A DNA stretch of 64,000 nt from Varibaculum prostatecancerukia (GTDB lineage Bacteria; Actinomycetota; Actinomycetes; Actinomycetales; Actinomycetaceae): NCBI RefSeq assembly GCF_943169825.2, contig NZ_OW968402.1, forward strand, positions 806,001 to 870,000, given 5' to 3'. The notes below the pieces were generated by a model. That model saw nothing but the letters and a program-made list of their open reading frames with translations. It was not told the origin of the DNA and ran no database searches. Made by a program: the position numbers and the translations under genes. Below, piece after piece: positions 1-9,015 of this stretch; position 1 is the first letter of the stretch; every line of letters begins with the position of its first letter.

Positions 1-438
1 TAAATCATCGCCCCAAACGTGTTCTACTAGCTCCGCGTCGTGGCGTCCTTCTACCCAAATCCGAGAAGCCCGTGCCACTCGCGCCCGCCGTTTACCATCT
101 TGCGGCGTGCGGCGAGAACCGGAGTTAGTAGCGGCGCGACCGCTCGCCAACGTAGGCGCCTGGTCATTCCTGCTAGCAGGCGAAGGAACTCGCAGCTCTA
201 CCGGCTGCCCGTCAATCCAAAAACCGGCTCCCAGGGGGAAAGCTCGCACTTTGCCGCGGCGATCCTCCAGCTCCACCAGGTACATGCCGCCAGCTTTATA
301 GCAGCGCAGCACCGCTCCTACAAAACCGGTCATCACGTCCTCAACTACCAGGCCGCGGGTAGCGGCAACCGGGCGAGAAGCAGGAAGTTTCCGCCAATCA
401 TCATTAGCGAGGACGTCTTTTCCGTAGCGATCAAACAC
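1..438 (-). CDS. DUF3097 family protein, N-terminal part (runs off window)
   Basis: Reading the minus strand from a GTG at 436-438 gives 146 codons open to the window edge. The start reads MFDRYGKDVLANDDW and the last visible residues are RIWVEGRHDAELVEHVWGD, which I recognise as the actinobacterial DUF3097 family, a group of conserved proteins without an assigned function; the WVEGRHDAE block resembles the start of a Toprim-like fold. A TAG lies two codons upstream of the GTG in frame, so the start is fixed to within a few codons. No strong ribosome binding site is visible. The C-terminal half lies outside the window. The overlapping plus-strand frames here are shadows. Confidence 0.75.
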   Translation of the reverse strand, partial: MFDRYGKDVLANDDWRKLPASRPVAATRGLVVEDVMTGFVGAVLRCYKAGGMYLVELEDRRGKVRAFPLGAGFWIDGQPVELRVPSPASRNDQAPTLASGRAATNSGSRRTPQDGKRRARVARASRIWVEGRHDAELVEHVWGDDL

Positions 439-460
439 GCCCTAACTATAAGGGAAGAGC

Positions 461-1264
461 CTAGGCACTACAGGCTACCGCCCCGGCAGAGTCTGCAGAT
501 TCGCCGCTGCCGGAATAATTAGGATCCAAGGCTGCCGCCTCTTCGGGACTCACCCAAGCCGGCAATTTGCTCAAGCGAGAAAGATACTCGCTAATGGCCG
601 CGAAATCACTCAAAATCTGGGGATTCACAGAAGATGTCACCTGGAAAACCACAAAGGCGCGGATATCGCTTTCGACGGGCTGCTCGCCAGTAAGGAACGG
701 ATTTTCCCGCAGCATCTCGTCCAGGCGCCGCAGAGTCCGCGAAAATTCTTCACGCGTTTGTGCATCCGCTTCCCCATGAGAAACCAACCAGGAAGGCGCG
801 ACCAGCTGCTTATTAAGCCAGGCATCAAGGTCATCTAGTTTTTCCCGTTCCGCCGCCGGATACAGGTCAGGGGCTTCAAAATGGCAGAAAGGTTTCCAGG
901 CGGTGCAAAAATCTAGCAGCATATCGGCAGACTCGGTAGCCACAATCTGGTTATCCCGCTGCGAATCCAAAATCACCGGCACAGTTTGGGGATCATCGGG
1001 CTCAAAAGTGGGCTGGCGGCGATAAAGTTCACGCGCGGAACGCACCATCAGCACCGGGTCATAGGAATAGCCCTCTCGAATAAACTCGAAACCATCCGGG
1101 CCAGAGCCAGTAGCATAACGAACCCCAATCGCGGCCTCTAAACCTAAAAGTCGGCGCGCAATCGTCACCCGGCGGCAATAAGGGCAAAGGGGAGAAACTA
1201 CTAGCAGGTAGCGGCCGGCCTGTACCGGTAACTCATCGCTACCAAAACGATAATTCGGGATCAT
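461..1264 (-). CDS. Glutathionyl-hydroquinone reductase-like / GST-fold thioredoxin-type protein
   Basis: Predicted cytosolic thiol oxidoreductase of 267 residues. The N-terminus has a thioredoxin-like strand followed by CPYC (Cys27 and Cys30), and the rest looks like the helical C-terminal half of the ECM4/YqjG (xi-class GST, S-glutathionyl hydroquinone reductase) family, with TVPVILD and the acidic ATESADMLLDF corresponding to the glutathione-site region. Actinomycetes generally use mycothiol, so the real thiol cofactor is uncertain. I choose ATG 1264 because AGGAG sits 6 bases upstream; a TTG at 1288 would add eight residues that are themselves encoded by the ribosome binding site. It ends 22 bases before the DUF3097 gene and may share a transcript with it. 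Confidence 0.7.
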   Translation of the reverse strand: MIPNYRFGSDELPVQAGRYLLVVSPLCPYCRRVTIARRLLGLEAAIGVRYATGSGPDGFEFIREGYSYDPVLMVRSARELYRRQPTFEPDDPQTVPVILDSQRDNQIVATESADMLLDFCTAWKPFCHFEAPDLYPAAEREKLDDLDAWLNKQLVAPSWLVSHGEADAQTREEFSRTLRRLDEMLRENPFLTGEQPVESDIRAFVVFQVTSSVNPQILSDFAAISEYLSRLSKLPAWVSPEEAAALDPNYSGSGESADSAGAVACSA

Positions 1265-1348
1265 GGACAACTCCTGTTCCGGGTTCAACCCTCATTATCG
1301 CAAATGCGGAGCGCCCTCGCTGGCTAAGCGAAGGTAGTGAAAATGTGG

Positions 1349-1354
1349 CATAAT
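1349..1354 (+). promoter_or_regulatory. Probable -10 element of the riboflavin operon
   Basis: CATAAT preceded by TGTGG lies 7 bases before the predicted 5' end of the FMN aptamer at 1361, the spacing expected between a -10 hexamer and its start site. I see no convincing -35 hexamer. The position is supported mainly by the start of the riboswitch. Confidence 0.4.
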
Positions 1355-1360
1355 GAACGA

Positions 1361-1478
1361 GTGCTCCGGGGTCGGTGAAAATCCGAACCGGCGGTAAAGT
1401 CCGCGACCCGCCCGCTTTGGGTGGCTGAACCGGTGAAATTCCGGTACCGACGGTTACAGTCCGGATGAGAGGCAGCAC
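1361..1478 (+). promoter_or_regulatory. FMN riboswitch (RFN element)
   Basis: This leader has the hallmark RFN blocks in order: CTCCGGGGTCGGTGAAA, CCGAACCGGCGGTAAAGTCC, CGACCC, then TGAACCGGTGAAATTCC, GTACCGACGGTTACAGTCC and GGATGAGAGG. The closing helix P1 pairs GTGCT at 1361-1365 with AGCAC at 1474-1478. The family binds FMN and reduces expression of riboflavin genes. It stands directly before ribD and is followed by a hairpin that contains the ribD ribosome binding site. Confidence 0.95.
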
Positions 1479-1517
1479 GGGCAGTCATGCCCGCGTGGCG
1501 CGTTCGCGCGCCCAGCT

Positions 1518-1556
1518 CTCCTCGGAACACCTGTGTTCGCGAGGAGGTTTTTTTAT
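1518..1556 (+). terminator. Expression-platform hairpin of the FMN riboswitch
   Basis: CTCCTCG at 1518-1524 pairs with CGAGGAG at 1540-1546, with a further GAACA/TGTTC pairing inside the loop, and seven T follow (1547-1553). It therefore looks like an intrinsic terminator. The 3' arm is also the GAGGAGG Shine-Dalgarno sequence of ribD, so the same hairpin would hide the ribosome binding site. Confidence 0.8.
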
Positions 1557-2620
1557 TGGCACACTCGATGCCCCCAAAGTCAGCGCTCACTCATGCGCTG
1601 GCGGCCGCCAGTAAAGCCGCTCTACAAGGCCCGCGAACCGGAGGGAATCCCCAGGTAGGCTGCGCTATCCTTTCTCCGGCAGGACGGATTCTAGCGATGG
1701 GGTATCACCGGGGAGCAGGAAGTGCCCACGCCGAAGCAGATGCCCTCACTAACTTGAAAGAAGACACCGGCTCCGCCCCGCTTACCGCAGTAGTAACCCT
1801 GGAGCCTTGCAACCATAGCGGTAAAACTCCTCCCTGTACCCGCGCCCTCATCGAAGCCGGGATCAAAAATGTTATTTGGGCAGTCGATGATCCTAACCCG
1901 AAAGCTGCTGGCGGAGGGGAATACCTAAAACAACAGGGGATTAACGCCCGGCGCGCCGATGAACTAGGGGTTGACGAAAGCGTCCTAGCCAGCGCCCGGG
2001 CAGTTAGCGCTCATTGGGTTCAGGCAGTCAGGTGCGGCCGGGCCTGGACGATCGCAAAAGTGGCACAGACCCTCGATGGGTATTGCGCCGCCCAGGACGG
2101 GTCTAGCCAGTGGATTACCAATCGACTGTCGCGTGCCTATGCGCACCGCATTCGCTCCCGGGTAGATGTGATTATTGCCGGTACCGGTACAGTGCTTGCC
2201 GATAATCCCCAGCTGACAGCCCGTCTAGCCGATGGACGGAAATTCCCGCAACAGCCGCGCCCCCTCATCATTGGCAACCGCGAGATTCCTGCAGATTTTT
2301 ACCTGGCGGGCAAAGCCGAGCAGGCGCGCACCCATGACCTCAAGGCGGTACTAGAAAGCTGCTACCAGCGGGGAGAGATTTTTGCGCTGCTGGAGGGCGG
2401 ACCGACTTTAATAACTGCTGCGCTAAAGGCGGGCTTGGTTGATGAACTGCATGTTTATCTCGCTCCGCGTCTGTTGGGAGCCGGGCATAAAGGGATTGGC
2501 GATCTGGGGATTACCACTTTGACCAACTCGCTGGATTTCAGTTTGCAACAAGTAAAAGAGCTAGGCGGAGATGTTTTCTTGGGATTAGAAAAAGAAGGTG
2601 CGTCGTGTTTACCGGGCTAA
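1556..2620 (+). CDS. ribD: Bifunctional riboflavin deaminase / reductase RibD
   Basis: Two steps of riboflavin synthesis: deamination of diaminohydroxyphosphoribosylaminopyrimidine and NADPH reduction of its ribosyl side chain. The N-terminal deaminase has the zinc ligands HAE (residues about 58-60) and PCNHSGKTPPC (84-94); the reductase domain begins near residue 160 (AKVAQTLDGYCA) and contains EGGPTL. I choose TTG 1556 because GAGGAGG lies 8 bases upstream; ATG 1568 is in frame but 20 bases from that site. The last 16 bases overlap ribE, suggesting coupled translation. First gene of the FMN-controlled operon. Confidence 0.93.
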   Translation: MAHSMPPKSALTHALAAASKAALQGPRTGGNPQVGCAILSPAGRILAMGYHRGAGSAHAEADALTNLKEDTGSAPLTAVVTLEPCNHSGKTPPCTRALIEAGIKNVIWAVDDPNPKAAGGGEYLKQQGINARRADELGVDESVLASARAVSAHWVQAVRCGRAWTIAKVAQTLDGYCAAQDGSSQWITNRLSRAYAHRIRSRVDVIIAGTGTVLADNPQLTARLADGRKFPQQPRPLIIGNREIPADFYLAGKAEQARTHDLKAVLESCYQRGEIFALLEGGPTLITAALKAGLVDELHVYLAPRLLGAGHKGIGDLGITTLTNSLDFSLQQVKELGGDVFLGLEKEGASCLPG

Positions 2621-3204
2621 TTCAAGAGGTAGGGCGCATTAAGGTCCTAAAAATGCAGGAAAAAGATCTCGAGATCGGGGTGTCTTGCAGTTTCGCTGGT
2701 AAACTTAGCCTGGGAGAATCTGTGGCGACCTCCGGGATCTGTTTGACAGTGACCCGGGTAGAGGGCGATACCTTTTTTGCCTATGCGATGCCGGAAACCG
2801 TAAAGCTCACCACCTTGGGACAAAAGCGCCTTGGCGACCCGCTGAACCTGGAGCGCGCCCTCCTACCTACAGATCGCCTAGGGGGACACCTAGTCGCTGG
2901 GCATATCGATGGTACTGGCACAGTTACTTCCCTAGAGGACAGCGAGCGCTGGCTGGAGCTGCAGATTTCGACTCCGGCATCGCTGCTTCCCCAGATTGCT
3001 CGCAAGGGCTCGATCGCGATTGACGGAGTGTCTTTGACGGTAACCGCGGTGGGTGCCGATTACTTTAGGGTGGCGCTGATTCCCGTCACCCGCGATAACA
3101 CTACTTTAGGGACGCTGCAGGTTGGCTCGAAAGTCAACTTAGAGACTGACCAAATAGCTAAATATGTGGAACGTTTACTGGAGGGTAATAAAACCAATGA
3201 GTGA
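2605..3204 (+). CDS. ribE: Riboflavin synthase, alpha subunit
   Basis: Dismutation of two 6,7-dimethyl-8-ribityllumazine molecules into riboflavin. The 199-residue length is normal. The start MFTGLIQEVG is the family signature, here from GTG, and two homologous lumazine-binding repeats are visible: the first with ATSGICLTVT, the second with IAIDGVSLTVT. HLVAGHIDGTG is also conserved. The start lies inside the end of ribD, and the gene ends inside the start of ribBA. Confidence 0.95.
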   Translation: MFTGLIQEVGRIKVLKMQEKDLEIGVSCSFAGKLSLGESVATSGICLTVTRVEGDTFFAYAMPETVKLTTLGQKRLGDPLNLERALLPTDRLGGHLVAGHIDGTGTVTSLEDSERWLELQISTPASLLPQIARKGSIAIDGVSLTVTAVGADYFRVALIPVTRDNTTLGTLQVGSKVNLETDQIAKYVERLLEGNKTNE

Positions 3205-4441
3205 CTTGGTGCAGTTATTTGAACGGGTGAGCGCCGCGCTGCGAGCCGGAAAGCCCGTCCTGGTTGCCGATTCCAAAGACCGAGAAAACGAGGTCGATGC
3301 GATCGTTAGCGCCCAAAAGGTGACTCCCGAGTGGATGGGGTGGATGGTGCGCTACACCTCTGGCTATATCTGCGCCCCCATGCCTGCCAAACGCGCGGAA
3401 CTGCTAGGACTGCCCATCCAGTGGCCCGCCAATCAAGACCAGTTGCGCACCTGTTATACGGTTTCCTGCGACGCGGCCCACGGGGTGACTACCGGAATCT
3501 CAGCTGCGGATCGCCGAACCACTTTGCGGGCTCTTGCAAATCCCCTTTCTCGCAGTGAAGATTTGGTGCGACCGGGACATATTTTGCCGCTGCGAGCCCG
3601 CAGCGGTGGGGTGTTTACCCGGGCAGGACATACCGAATCGGCAGTGGATCTAATGAATCTGGCAGGCCTGGAGCCGGTAGCGGCGATCGGGGAAATGGTG
3701 CACGATGACGGCTCCATGATTCGCTATCATGACTGCCCGGCGATTGTCGAAAAATTCGATTTGGAACTAATCACGGTTGCCGAACTAAAAGAATATCTCA
3801 CCCAGGTGAAACCGCAGGCAGATACAGCAGAGATTCCTCGGGTTACCCAGATAGCAACCGCCAAGTTACCCACCAAGTTTGGGGATTTTACGGTGCGCGC
3901 CTATCGGGATGCGGAACTGGGGGCAGTTCATATCGCTTTGATTTCGGAAAAGACCCCGGAGGCGAGTGCACTGGTGCGAGTGCATTCCGAATGCCTCACC
4001 GGAGAGTCTTTTGGCTCCCTACGCTGTGATTGCGGTCCCCAACTGCACCAAGCTATGAAGAAAATAGCTGGTGAAGGCGGCGCGATTATTTACCTGCGAG
4101 GGCAAGAAGGACGCGGGATTGGGCTTAGCGAAAAAATCAAAGCCTATGCTCTTCAAGACCAAGGACGCGATACCGCTCAGGCAAATCTTGACCTGGGATG
4201 GCCGGTAGACCTGCGTGAATACGGGGCGGCGGCCGCGATTTTGCAGGATCTAAAGATGACTAATATTCGTTTGCTGACCAATAATCCGCAAAAGGCGCTT
4301 TTGACCCGAGACGGGATCCAGGTAGAGGAAACCGTGCCTTTGGAAGTGGGTATCGACCCGCACAATATCGAGTATTTGCGCACGAAACAGCGGCTGGGGC
4401 ATACCTTCCACAATCTGGATAAATTCGTGGCTGAAAAATAG
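3197..4441 (+). CDS. ribBA: Bifunctional DHBP synthase / GTP cyclohydrolase II RibBA
   Basis: Supplies both precursors of riboflavin. Residues 1 to about 205 form 3,4-dihydroxy-2-butanone-4-phosphate synthase ([35 protein letters not shown]). The C-terminal half is GTP cyclohydrolase II with its zinc site [17 protein letters not shown] and the [12 protein letters not shown] motif. ATG 3197 overlaps the ribE stop codon and has GGAGGG 12 bases upstream; an ATG 33 bases earlier has no such site and would add residues read from ribE. All active-site blocks of both halves appear intact. Confidence 0.95.
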   Translation: MSDLVQLFERVSAALRAGKPVLVADSKDRENEVDAIVSAQKVTPEWMGWMVRYTSGYICAPMPAKRAELLGLPIQWPANQDQLRTCYTVSCDAAHGVTTGISAADRRTTLRALANPLSRSEDLVRPGHILPLRARSGGVFTRAGHTESAVDLMNLAGLEPVAAIGEMVHDDGSMIRYHDCPAIVEKFDLELITVAELKEYLTQVKPQADTAEIPRVTQIATAKLPTKFGDFTVRAYRDAELGAVHIALISEKTPEASALVRVHSECLTGESFGSLRCDCGPQLHQAMKKIAGEGGAIIYLRGQEGRGIGLSEKIKAYALQDQGRDTAQANLDLGWPVDLREYGAAAAILQDLKMTNIRLLTNNPQKALLTRDGIQVEETVPLEVGIDPHNIEYLRTKQRLGHTFHNLDKFVAEK

Positions 4442-4489
4442 CGGTCACGTCCTAGTTATAAATAATCGACACGCGTTAAGGAGAAAGAA

Positions 4490-4963
4490 ATGGCTGGAGC
4501 CGGAGTTCCCGACCTACATACTTCCGCTGCGGGGAAAAAGGTGGTAATCATTGCTACCCGCTGGCATGAACAGGTAATGGATGGTCTGGTAGCGGGGGCA
4601 AAACGCGCCTGCCAGGATGCGAAAGCTGACTTTGAAGTCGTACGGGTTCCGGGTTCCTTCGAACTTCCCTTAGCGGCGAAAGCCTACGCCGAGGGCGGTA
4701 AGGCCGACGCGCTGGTGTGCCTGGGGGTGGTTATCCGCGGAGGTACTCCTCATTTTGATTACGTATGTGACGCCGCCACCTACGGCCTTACCAAAGTATC
4801 GGTGGAATCCCAGATTCCCCTAGGGTTTGGGCTGCTCACCTGCGATAACGTGGAGCAAGCCCTGGATCGGGCAGGACTGGAATCTTCCCATGAAGATAAA
4901 GGCTACGAGGCGATGCAGGCAGCGCTAGCGATGGTGCAGGTCTTAACGGAGGCTAAAAACTAG
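4490..4963 (+). CDS. ribH: 6,7-dimethyl-8-ribityllumazine synthase
   Basis: Condenses the butanone phosphate with the pyrimidine to give lumazine, the substrate of RibE. The 157 residues include VPGSFELPLAAK and GVVIRGGTPHFDYVC, which are the substrate and phosphate-binding loops of the family; the catalytic His is in that second motif. AAGGAG precedes the ATG. The 48-base gap after ribBA has no obvious terminator, so it probably belongs to the same FMN-controlled transcript. Confidence 0.95.
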   Translation: MAGAGVPDLHTSAAGKKVVIIATRWHEQVMDGLVAGAKRACQDAKADFEVVRVPGSFELPLAAKAYAEGGKADALVCLGVVIRGGTPHFDYVCDAATYGLTKVSVESQIPLGFGLLTCDNVEQALDRAGLESSHEDKGYEAMQAALAMVQVLTEAKN

Positions 4964-5033
4964 GTGCGAGTACCTTTTGCTTTGCGCGAATCACAGGTTC
5001 CGGGTTAATAACTAGCTACCAATCAGGGTAGAG

Positions 5034-5060
5034 TTAGCAGTCGAGGCGGTCGAGTGCTTA
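5034..5060 (+). promoter_or_regulatory. CIRCE operator of the hrcA-dnaJ operon
   Basis: TTAGCAGTC (5034-5042), nine spacer bases, GAGTGCTTA (5052-5060). The consensus CIRCE is TTAGCACTC-N9-GAGTGCTAA, so each arm has one deviation. It lies 53 bases before hrcA, the gene for the repressor that binds it, which makes autoregulation and heat-shock control likely. Confidence 0.85.
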
Positions 5061-5112
5061 AAATTTTCAGATGGTGATTCGCGCTGCCACAGTCCGAGAA
5101 CAGTGAGGAGAA

Positions 5113-6138
5113 ATGAGCCAGGCAAGTATCCGTCGCGATGACGTTTTGCGAGCTATCGTCACCGATTATGTGGAAACCGGTGAACCTGTGGGCTCTAAAG
5201 CGTTGGTTGATCGGCATGATTTGCGGGTTTCACCGGCTACTGTGCGCAACGATATGTCAGTGTTGGAAGAAAAGGGCTATCTTTATCAGCCGCACACTTC
5301 CGCGGGGCGAGTGCCTACTGAAAAAGGCTACCGTGCCTTTGTAGACCGGATTTCTGAGCTGCGTCCCATCACCAGTTCCCAGCGTCGCGCTATCGAAGCT
5401 TTTGTGCTGGGATCTGCCGATTTTGATGAGGTAGTCGAACGGACTGTTCGGGTATTAGCCCAGCTCACTCAACAATTGGCGATTGTGCAGTATCCGCATT
5501 TTGAACGCAGCGGTCTGCGTCATATCGAACTGATTCCGGTTGCCGAATACAAACTGTTAGTAATCGTGATTACCAATAGCGCGCGGGTGCAGCAAACTAC
5601 GATTGATACTCGCTACGAGGTCGATGCTGCGAGCGCTCGCTCCCTGGCTATGCTGTTAAACTCCGCTTTGGAGGGGATGGAAGAAACTCAAATAGCCCAG
5701 CTAGAGCCAGTTTTAATTGCAGGAGCCCGCCCCGAACAACTGGAACTAATCGCCCAAATCATGCCGATTATTCGCGAAGCCCTAACCGGGGAACAAACCG
5801 AAAGAATCGTGATGGTGGGAGCGGGAAATCTGGTGCGTTCTAGCCCCGAGTTTTCTCGTTCCATCGGCTCCATTTTGGATGCCTTGGAAGAACAGGTAAC
5901 TCTGCTGCGCCTGTTTTCCGAGATTGATCAACAAGATTCGCCAGTTACGGTGACGATTGGGTCGGAATCGGGGGAGCATTCCCTCTCAGAAACTTCCATC
6001 GTGACCGGTGCCTATGGAGACAAGGAAAGCGGGGTCGCCCACGTGGGGATAGTAGGCCCGCAAAGGATGGACTATCCGCGCGCTATGAGCATAGTGCGCG
6101 CGGTTTCCCGATATTTATCACGCATGATGACCAGGTAG
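5113..6138 (+). CDS. hrcA: Heat-inducible transcription repressor HrcA
   Basis: Repressor of class I heat-shock genes that binds CIRCE and is kept active by GroEL. The 341 residues show the winged-helix N-terminus (YVETGEPVGSKALVDRH, SPATVRNDMSVLEEKGYL, PHTSAGRVPTEKGYR) and the usual C-terminal GAF-like and dimerisation part ending in a YPRAMSIVRAVSRYLS block. GAGGAG lies directly before the ATG. It leads an operon with dnaJ 25 bases downstream and has a CIRCE in its own leader. Confidence 0.97.
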   Translation: MSQASIRRDDVLRAIVTDYVETGEPVGSKALVDRHDLRVSPATVRNDMSVLEEKGYLYQPHTSAGRVPTEKGYRAFVDRISELRPITSSQRRAIEAFVLGSADFDEVVERTVRVLAQLTQQLAIVQYPHFERSGLRHIELIPVAEYKLLVIVITNSARVQQTTIDTRYEVDAASARSLAMLLNSALEGMEETQIAQLEPVLIAGARPEQLELIAQIMPIIREALTGEQTERIVMVGAGNLVRSSPEFSRSIGSILDALEEQVTLLRLFSEIDQQDSPVTVTIGSESGEHSLSETSIVTGAYGDKESGVAHVGIVGPQRMDYPRAMSIVRAVSRYLSRMMTR

Positions 6139-6163
6139 GTAAAGGAAAGAGGAAAAAATACCG

Positions 6164-7270
6164 TTGGCTGATTATTACGAGATTCTAGGGGTTTCCCGGG
6201 ATGCCACCGAGGCGGAAATCCGTCGAGCATACCGCCGTAAAGCCCGCAAATTGCATCCCGACGTAGCCGGGCCAGAATCAGAGGAGGCTTTCAAAGAAGT
6301 CTCTATGGCACACGAAGTCCTCTCTGATCCCGACAAGCGGCGTCGCTACGATATGGGAGGCGATTCCGGGTTTGCCAGCTCCGGTATGGGGGACTTTTCA
6401 ATGTTCTCCGATATTTTCGAATCCTTCTTCGGAGCCGAGCCCGGCGGCGGACCTACTCCCAGAGGGCGGAGAGGCGAAGACCTGCGTCAACGCCTAGAGA
6501 TCTCTTTAGAAGAAGCAGTTTTTGGGGCAAAGAAAGAAGTTCAGGTGCGTACCGCGGTAGTCTGTCCTACCTGTGAGGGTAGCTGTTGCGCTCCCGGAAC
6601 TTCCCCGCGCACCTGCCAGGTTTGTAACGGACGCGGCTCAGTAACCCGCTCCACCCGCACCTTCCTGGGGCAAATGCAATCCACGGTTCCCTGCAGTGCT
6701 TGCGCCGGTCACGGTACTACTATCCCGGATCCTTGCCCCGAATGTTCCGGTGAAGGAAGGGTGCGCACCACCGCCACCATGCAGATAGAGATTCCTTCCG
6801 GGGTACAAACCGGTCATAAAGTGCAACTGCGCGGTAAAGGGGCTGTAGGGCCTGGCGGCGGTCCCAATGGAGATTTGTATTTAGAGATCAAAGTCAGCGC
6901 CCATCGGGTATTTTCCCGGCACGGAGATAACCTGGAGACCACTTTGCGGGTGCCGATGACGGCCGCCATTTTAGGAACCCAAGTCGACCTGGAAACCTTC
7001 GATGGCTCCCAAGAGATAACCATTGCGGCAGGTACCCAGCCAGGGCAACAGATTCGCCTGCCAGGTCTAGGCGTAGGACGTCTGCAGCGCGAAGGTCGCG
7101 GCGACCTAATCGTAAACATCATGGTGCAGGTACCTACCAACCTTGATAATGCCCAGCGTGAACTAATCGAGCAGTTAGCAGATCTGCGAAAAGAAGACCG
7201 GGTAGAACCCGAACCCCTCGAGGACGGTGGGGTCTTCTCTCGCCTGCGGGAACGATTTGCAGGTCACTAA
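6164..7270 (+). CDS. dnaJ: Chaperone DnaJ
   Basis: Co-chaperone that stimulates DnaK. TTG start giving MADYYEILGVSRDATEAE, with a GGAAAGAGGAAAA purine-rich binding site. The J domain contains HPD near residue 33; a Gly/Phe-rich linker follows; the zinc region has four repeats, CPTCEGSC, CQVCNGRG, CSACAGHG and CPECSGEG. The first repeat ends in Cys where Gly is usual and is followed by another Cys. The C-terminal substrate-binding domains are complete, total 368 residues. This is the hrcA-linked DnaJ of actinomycetes rather than the one beside dnaK. Confidence 0.95.
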   Translation: MADYYEILGVSRDATEAEIRRAYRRKARKLHPDVAGPESEEAFKEVSMAHEVLSDPDKRRRYDMGGDSGFASSGMGDFSMFSDIFESFFGAEPGGGPTPRGRRGEDLRQRLEISLEEAVFGAKKEVQVRTAVVCPTCEGSCCAPGTSPRTCQVCNGRGSVTRSTRTFLGQMQSTVPCSACAGHGTTIPDPCPECSGEGRVRTTATMQIEIPSGVQTGHKVQLRGKGAVGPGGGPNGDLYLEIKVSAHRVFSRHGDNLETTLRVPMTAAILGTQVDLETFDGSQEITIAAGTQPGQQIRLPGLGVGRLQREGRGDLIVNIMVQVPTNLDNAQRELIEQLADLRKEDRVEPEPLEDGGVFSRLRERFAGH

Positions 7271-8052
7271 TGTTTCTTCCGGTATTTCTAGGTGACGAAT
7301 CCTGCCCGCCGCTTTCTTGCTTGCAGGAAGGAGGACGCGGATCCCTCAAAGGAGCAGAAGCCGCCCACGCAGTAGGTTCGCTGCGACTGGGAATAGGGGA
7401 TCCCCTGGACCTGGTCGACGGTAAGGGATTGCGCCTGCGCTGCCAGATATTGGCGACCGACAAAAACTATTTAGAGTTCGAAGTGCTTCAGGTAATGCAC
7501 CTATCCTTACCTGATACCCAGTTTGGGCTGATTCAGGCGCTTTCTAAAGGTGGGCGCGACGAACAGGCGGTAGAGTCGGCAGTCGAGTTAGGGGTAAGCC
7601 GGGTGCGTCCCTGGGCGGCGCAGCGTTCCATTGTGCAGTGGAAAGGACAAAAGCTGCAGCGGGGAAGCAAGAAGTGGCTATCGCTGCTGCAAGCGGCGGC
7701 CAAGCAATCACGGCGCGCTAACTGGCCATTGCTGGATCCCCTAGCTGATTCCCGGCAGTTGCGGGAAATAATTGCGGCCGGGAGCATTGAAGAAAAGTTT
7801 CTGCTGCTAGATCCGGATTCCTCCCTGCCTCTCTCTGAAGCCTGGGAGCAGGTAAGCCAGGCTAAAATGATACATGTGATAGTCGGGCCAGAGGGCGGGG
7901 TGAGCCCGCAGGAAACTGCAGACTTTAGCGCTGCGGGCGCCATAGCAGCCAGGCTAGGGCCGACAGTTTTACGTTCTTCTAGTGCTGGACCAGCAGCTTT
8001 GGCGGCACTAGGGCTTTGCAGTGGCCTGTGGGGTCGGAAGGAATCTCTTTAA
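7270..8052 (+). CDS. rsmE: 16S rRNA m3U1498 methyltransferase RsmE
   Basis: SPOUT-class enzyme that methylates U1498 of 16S rRNA with S-adenosylmethionine. The 260 residues have an N-terminal PUA-like part and the C-terminal knot with VIVGPEGGVSPQE and RLGPTVLRSSSAGPAAL; the usual LRTETA motif reads LRSSSA here. The start overlaps the dnaJ stop by one base (TAATG), so translation is probably coupled. Order dnaJ-rsmE-phoH-ybeY is common in actinobacteria. Confidence 0.93.
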   Translation: MFLPVFLGDESCPPLSCLQEGGRGSLKGAEAAHAVGSLRLGIGDPLDLVDGKGLRLRCQILATDKNYLEFEVLQVMHLSLPDTQFGLIQALSKGGRDEQAVESAVELGVSRVRPWAAQRSIVQWKGQKLQRGSKKWLSLLQAAAKQSRRANWPLLDPLADSRQLREIIAAGSIEEKFLLLDPDSSLPLSEAWEQVSQAKMIHVIVGPEGGVSPQETADFSAAGAIAARLGPTVLRSSSAGPAALAALGLCSGLWGRKESL

Positions 8053-9015
8053 ATGAGCGATGAACAAACCCAGGTGCTATTGCCTGAAGACTTAGATCCG
8101 GTACTGGTTTTTGGTCCCGGCGACCAGGTGTTACGGGCGATGCAAGACAACCTGCCAGGGGTGCGGATTAACTCTCGCGGCGGGATAGTGACTTTTCAAG
8201 GTAATCCTGGCGAGGCACGCATGGGGGCGGATCTGCTGAGCGAGTTGATTGCGGCCGCCCGCCACGGTAATCCCTTATCCGCGTCGGCAGTCCAGCAAGC
8301 CTTAACCCTAATGTCTACCCAGGAAACCCTCCCGGTGCTACGTACCAAACGTCGGCAGATTCGGGCAAAAACTCCTGGTCAGCAAAGTTATTTAGAGGCG
8401 ATTACCAATAATCGTATCGTTTTCGGGGTGGGGCCGGCCGGTACTGGGAAAACCTATCTGGCGATGGCCAAAGCAGTGGAAGCCTTGGAATCTGGGGCAG
8501 TGTCCCGAATAGTGTTGACGCGCCCGGCAGTAGAGGCCGGCGAATCCCTAGGTTTCTTGCCGGGCTCTCTAACCGAAAAAATCGATCCCTATCTACGTCC
8601 TCTTTATGATGCCCTCAGAGAAATGCTGGAACCTGCAGAACTTGCCCAGCTTTTAGAATCGGGAACTATCGAGGTAGCTCCGCTCGCCTATATGCGCGGC
8701 CGCACCATTTCGCATGCGTTTATCGTGCTGGATGAAGCCCAAAACACTACTACTCAGCAGATGAAAATGTTCCTCACCCGCCTGGGAGAAGGCTCCACCA
8801 TGGTGGTGACCGGTGATATTACCCAAATCGATTTACCACGAGGAAAACTTTCGGGACTAAAAGACGCTCGCAACGTCCTCACCGGAGTTAAAGATATAGA
8901 ATTTTGCTATTTGACCAGCGAGGACGTGGTGCGCGATAAGCTGGTGGGAATGATTATTGACGCCTACGAACAATCCGCGAAAACTCGAGGTGACCAGGGG
9001 GAGGAATACCGATGA
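8053..9015 (+). CDS. phoH: PhoH-like ATPase
   Basis: Cytosolic P-loop ATPase of 320 residues, PhoH/YbeZ type, thought to act with YbeY in RNA processing. Walker A is [11 protein letters not shown], the Walker B block is [11 protein letters not shown], and a conserved [17 protein letters not shown] follows. It begins directly after the rsmE stop and overlaps ybeY by four bases, typical of a tight operon. The N-terminal domain (about 100 residues) is the usual KH-like region of this subfamily. Confidence 0.95.
   Translation: MSDEQTQVLLPEDLDPVLVFGPGDQVLRAMQDNLPGVRINSRGGIVTFQGNPGEARMGADLLSELIAAARHGNPLSASAVQQALTLMSTQETLPVLRTKRRQIRAKTPGQQSYLEAITNNRIVFGVGPAGTGKTYLAMAKAVEALESGAVSRIVLTRPAVEAGESLGFLPGSLTEKIDPYLRPLYDALREMLEPAELAQLLESGTIEVAPLAYMRGRTISHAFIVLDEAQNTTTQQMKMFLTRLGEGSTMVVTGDITQIDLPRGKLSGLKDARNVLTGVKDIEFCYLTSEDVVRDKLVGMIIDAYEQSAKTRGDQGEEYR

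Noticed and set aside
40-522. 160-codon plus-strand frame
   Set aside because: It runs opposite to the DUF3097 gene and the end of the neighbouring gene, and its translation is Arg/Ser-rich low-complexity with no family features.
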